From contig WION01000224.1 in assembly GCA_015039365.1 (NCBI GenBank), positions 1-64,000 on the forward strand: a stretch of DNA of 64,000 bases, in the 5' to 3' direction. A program made the position numbers and the translations under genes. The notes below the pieces were generated by a model. The model ran no database searches, was not told the origin of the DNA, and was given only the letters and a program-made list of their open reading frames with translations. This document shows positions 63,200 through 64,000 of this stretch, one piece after another. How positions within the stretch are numbered: position 1 is the stretch's first letter; every line of letters starts with the position of its first letter. The DNA comes from Amanita rubescens (lineage: Eukaryota; Basidiomycota; Agaricomycetes; Agaricales; Amanitaceae).

Positions 63200-64000
63200 G
63201 TAACCCTTCATCGGGAGAAAGTCATTCTTGTCTTTAACCATTCCAATCACTCAATCTCCGGGTAGAGTTTTGTTCTCCACAACGAACTACGACAGGGAAC
63301 TCAGCAGTAGCGAGGCGTTCCTCATTGACAACAACATTCTTAAACCCCTACCACTCCCACGAATTTCATTGATTCGGTCCATTTTTTCTCGTCCTTTGTG
63401 AGAGAGCGCGTCAGGAATTTAACCTCTCCCGATTTCTTCTGGATTACGATAATTCTGATTAACCTATTTGGATTGCGCTACGAAGCTGTGTGTGAGACAT
63501 CTCGAATTGGGGTGAACTACTTACAGCTTCGCGCCAGTAGCCAGCGAGTTGGGCGGCATGTTTATGGTTTGTATGCCACCATCTCTGTACCCATTCCAAA
63601 TGGGCCCCTTCCGCGTATGGTTCCGCGTCTGGTTTCAATGTGAGTTTCATCGAGCGTACCATGTGCCCGGTTATATAGCACCAAGAGAGTTGATCATCGA
63701 TCATTCCGAAAGAGAGGAAATCATAGGCAGTCAAGGGTAGCTGCAAGTGCGTGAGCTTATACCACACATGAACCTGAAAAAGACATATTTACTAGCGTTA
63801 GGGGCATCATGTCGATGCGAGGCTGCAAATTATGTGAGATGCGTATAAGTATATAATCTGAAAAGAATGCAGACCAAATTATGTGGGTGTGGCATCCGAA
63901 CCCAGTCACCCCTTAAAAAGCGTGCCATTGTATCAAGTTCTCGACCGCTCTTGTCATCGTATTTAGGCAGAGGGCCAGAATGTTTGACGTCTTTTTCGGT
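63200..64000. other. Gene-poor end of window with a diverged copy of 58.08-58.19 kb
   Basis: The segment 63826-63955 (CTGCAAATTATGTGAGATGCG, GGGTGTGGCATCCG) resembles 58088-58185 (CTGCAAAGTACGTGAGACGCG, GGGTGTGGCAGCCG). A 102-codon minus frame at 63459-63767 and an 81-codon plus frame at 63398-63643 overlap; neither could be confirmed. Confidence 0.4.

Noticed and set aside
63459..63767. A 102-codon minus-strand frame with plausible composition
   Set aside because: A competing plus-strand frame covers the same bases and there are no recognisable motifs; left as undecided.

Overview
The window is nuclear DNA of a filamentous basidiomycete, most likely an Agaricomycete mushroom-forming fungus. 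The signs are many short phase-conserved introns (about 45-75 bp, GT..AG, CTGA/CTNA branch motifs), small intergenic gaps, and families that are typical of this group: a DUF6699 protein, a FunK1-like kinase, a stand-alone basidiomycete P-loop GTPase and several small secreted proteins. The species cannot be named from the sequence alone.

Layout. 1-1.6 kb is a minisatellite that abuts a truncated minus-strand GTPase gene. 2.4-6.2 kb is gene-poor with degraded fragments. 6.2-12.1 kb is a gene block: a secreted repeat-rich protein (minus), the PP2A activator PTPA (minus), and head-to-head with it the complex I 75/78-kDa subunit (plus, 8 exons, 744 aa as read here). 12.1-19.2 kb is an inserted and duplicated stretch. 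It holds a second copy of the junction between the complex I gene and the ABC gene, a tandem pair of GPI-anchor-like secreted proteins, a broken complex I fragment, a decayed CYC8/SSN6-like fragment and a small unknown gene. 19.3-36.8 kb is dense conserved sequence: a full-length PDR (ABCG) transporter, an AMSH/Sst2 deubiquitinase, a frameshifted unknown gene, tRNA-Ala(CGC), a UbiA/COQ2-like prenyltransferase, and the divergent pair ISY1 / carnosine N-methyltransferase-like. 37.6-48.3 kb holds a small secreted gene with three near-identical introns, an aldo-keto reductase remnant, a kinase-like gene, a NIMA/KIN3 kinase, a DUF6699 gene and SEC61 alpha.

48.8-58.1 kb is the most unusual part. 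A small secreted gene is followed by a large inverted repeat (arms near 49.64-49.98 and 57.44-57.78 kb). Inside the arms are two oppositely oriented arrays of a ~375-bp unit (seven units left, three right). These arrays flank the RRP14 (SURF6) and ZRG17-like zinc transporter genes. Each unit carries a hairpin and looks like the amplified 3' end of a small gene. 58.8-62.9 kb is a TIR-bounded element. Nested in it is a hAT-type element at 59,834-61,380 with a perfect 8-bp target-site duplication (AGTCTGCA) and coding-like cargo.

The conserved genes are unlinked housekeeping functions (respiration, translocation, splicing, ribosome biogenesis, phosphatase control, endosomal deubiquitination, mitosis). 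I see no biosynthetic cluster. The novelty lies in genome structure: gene-fragment duplication, intron-like repeats, unit amplification and nested transposons.
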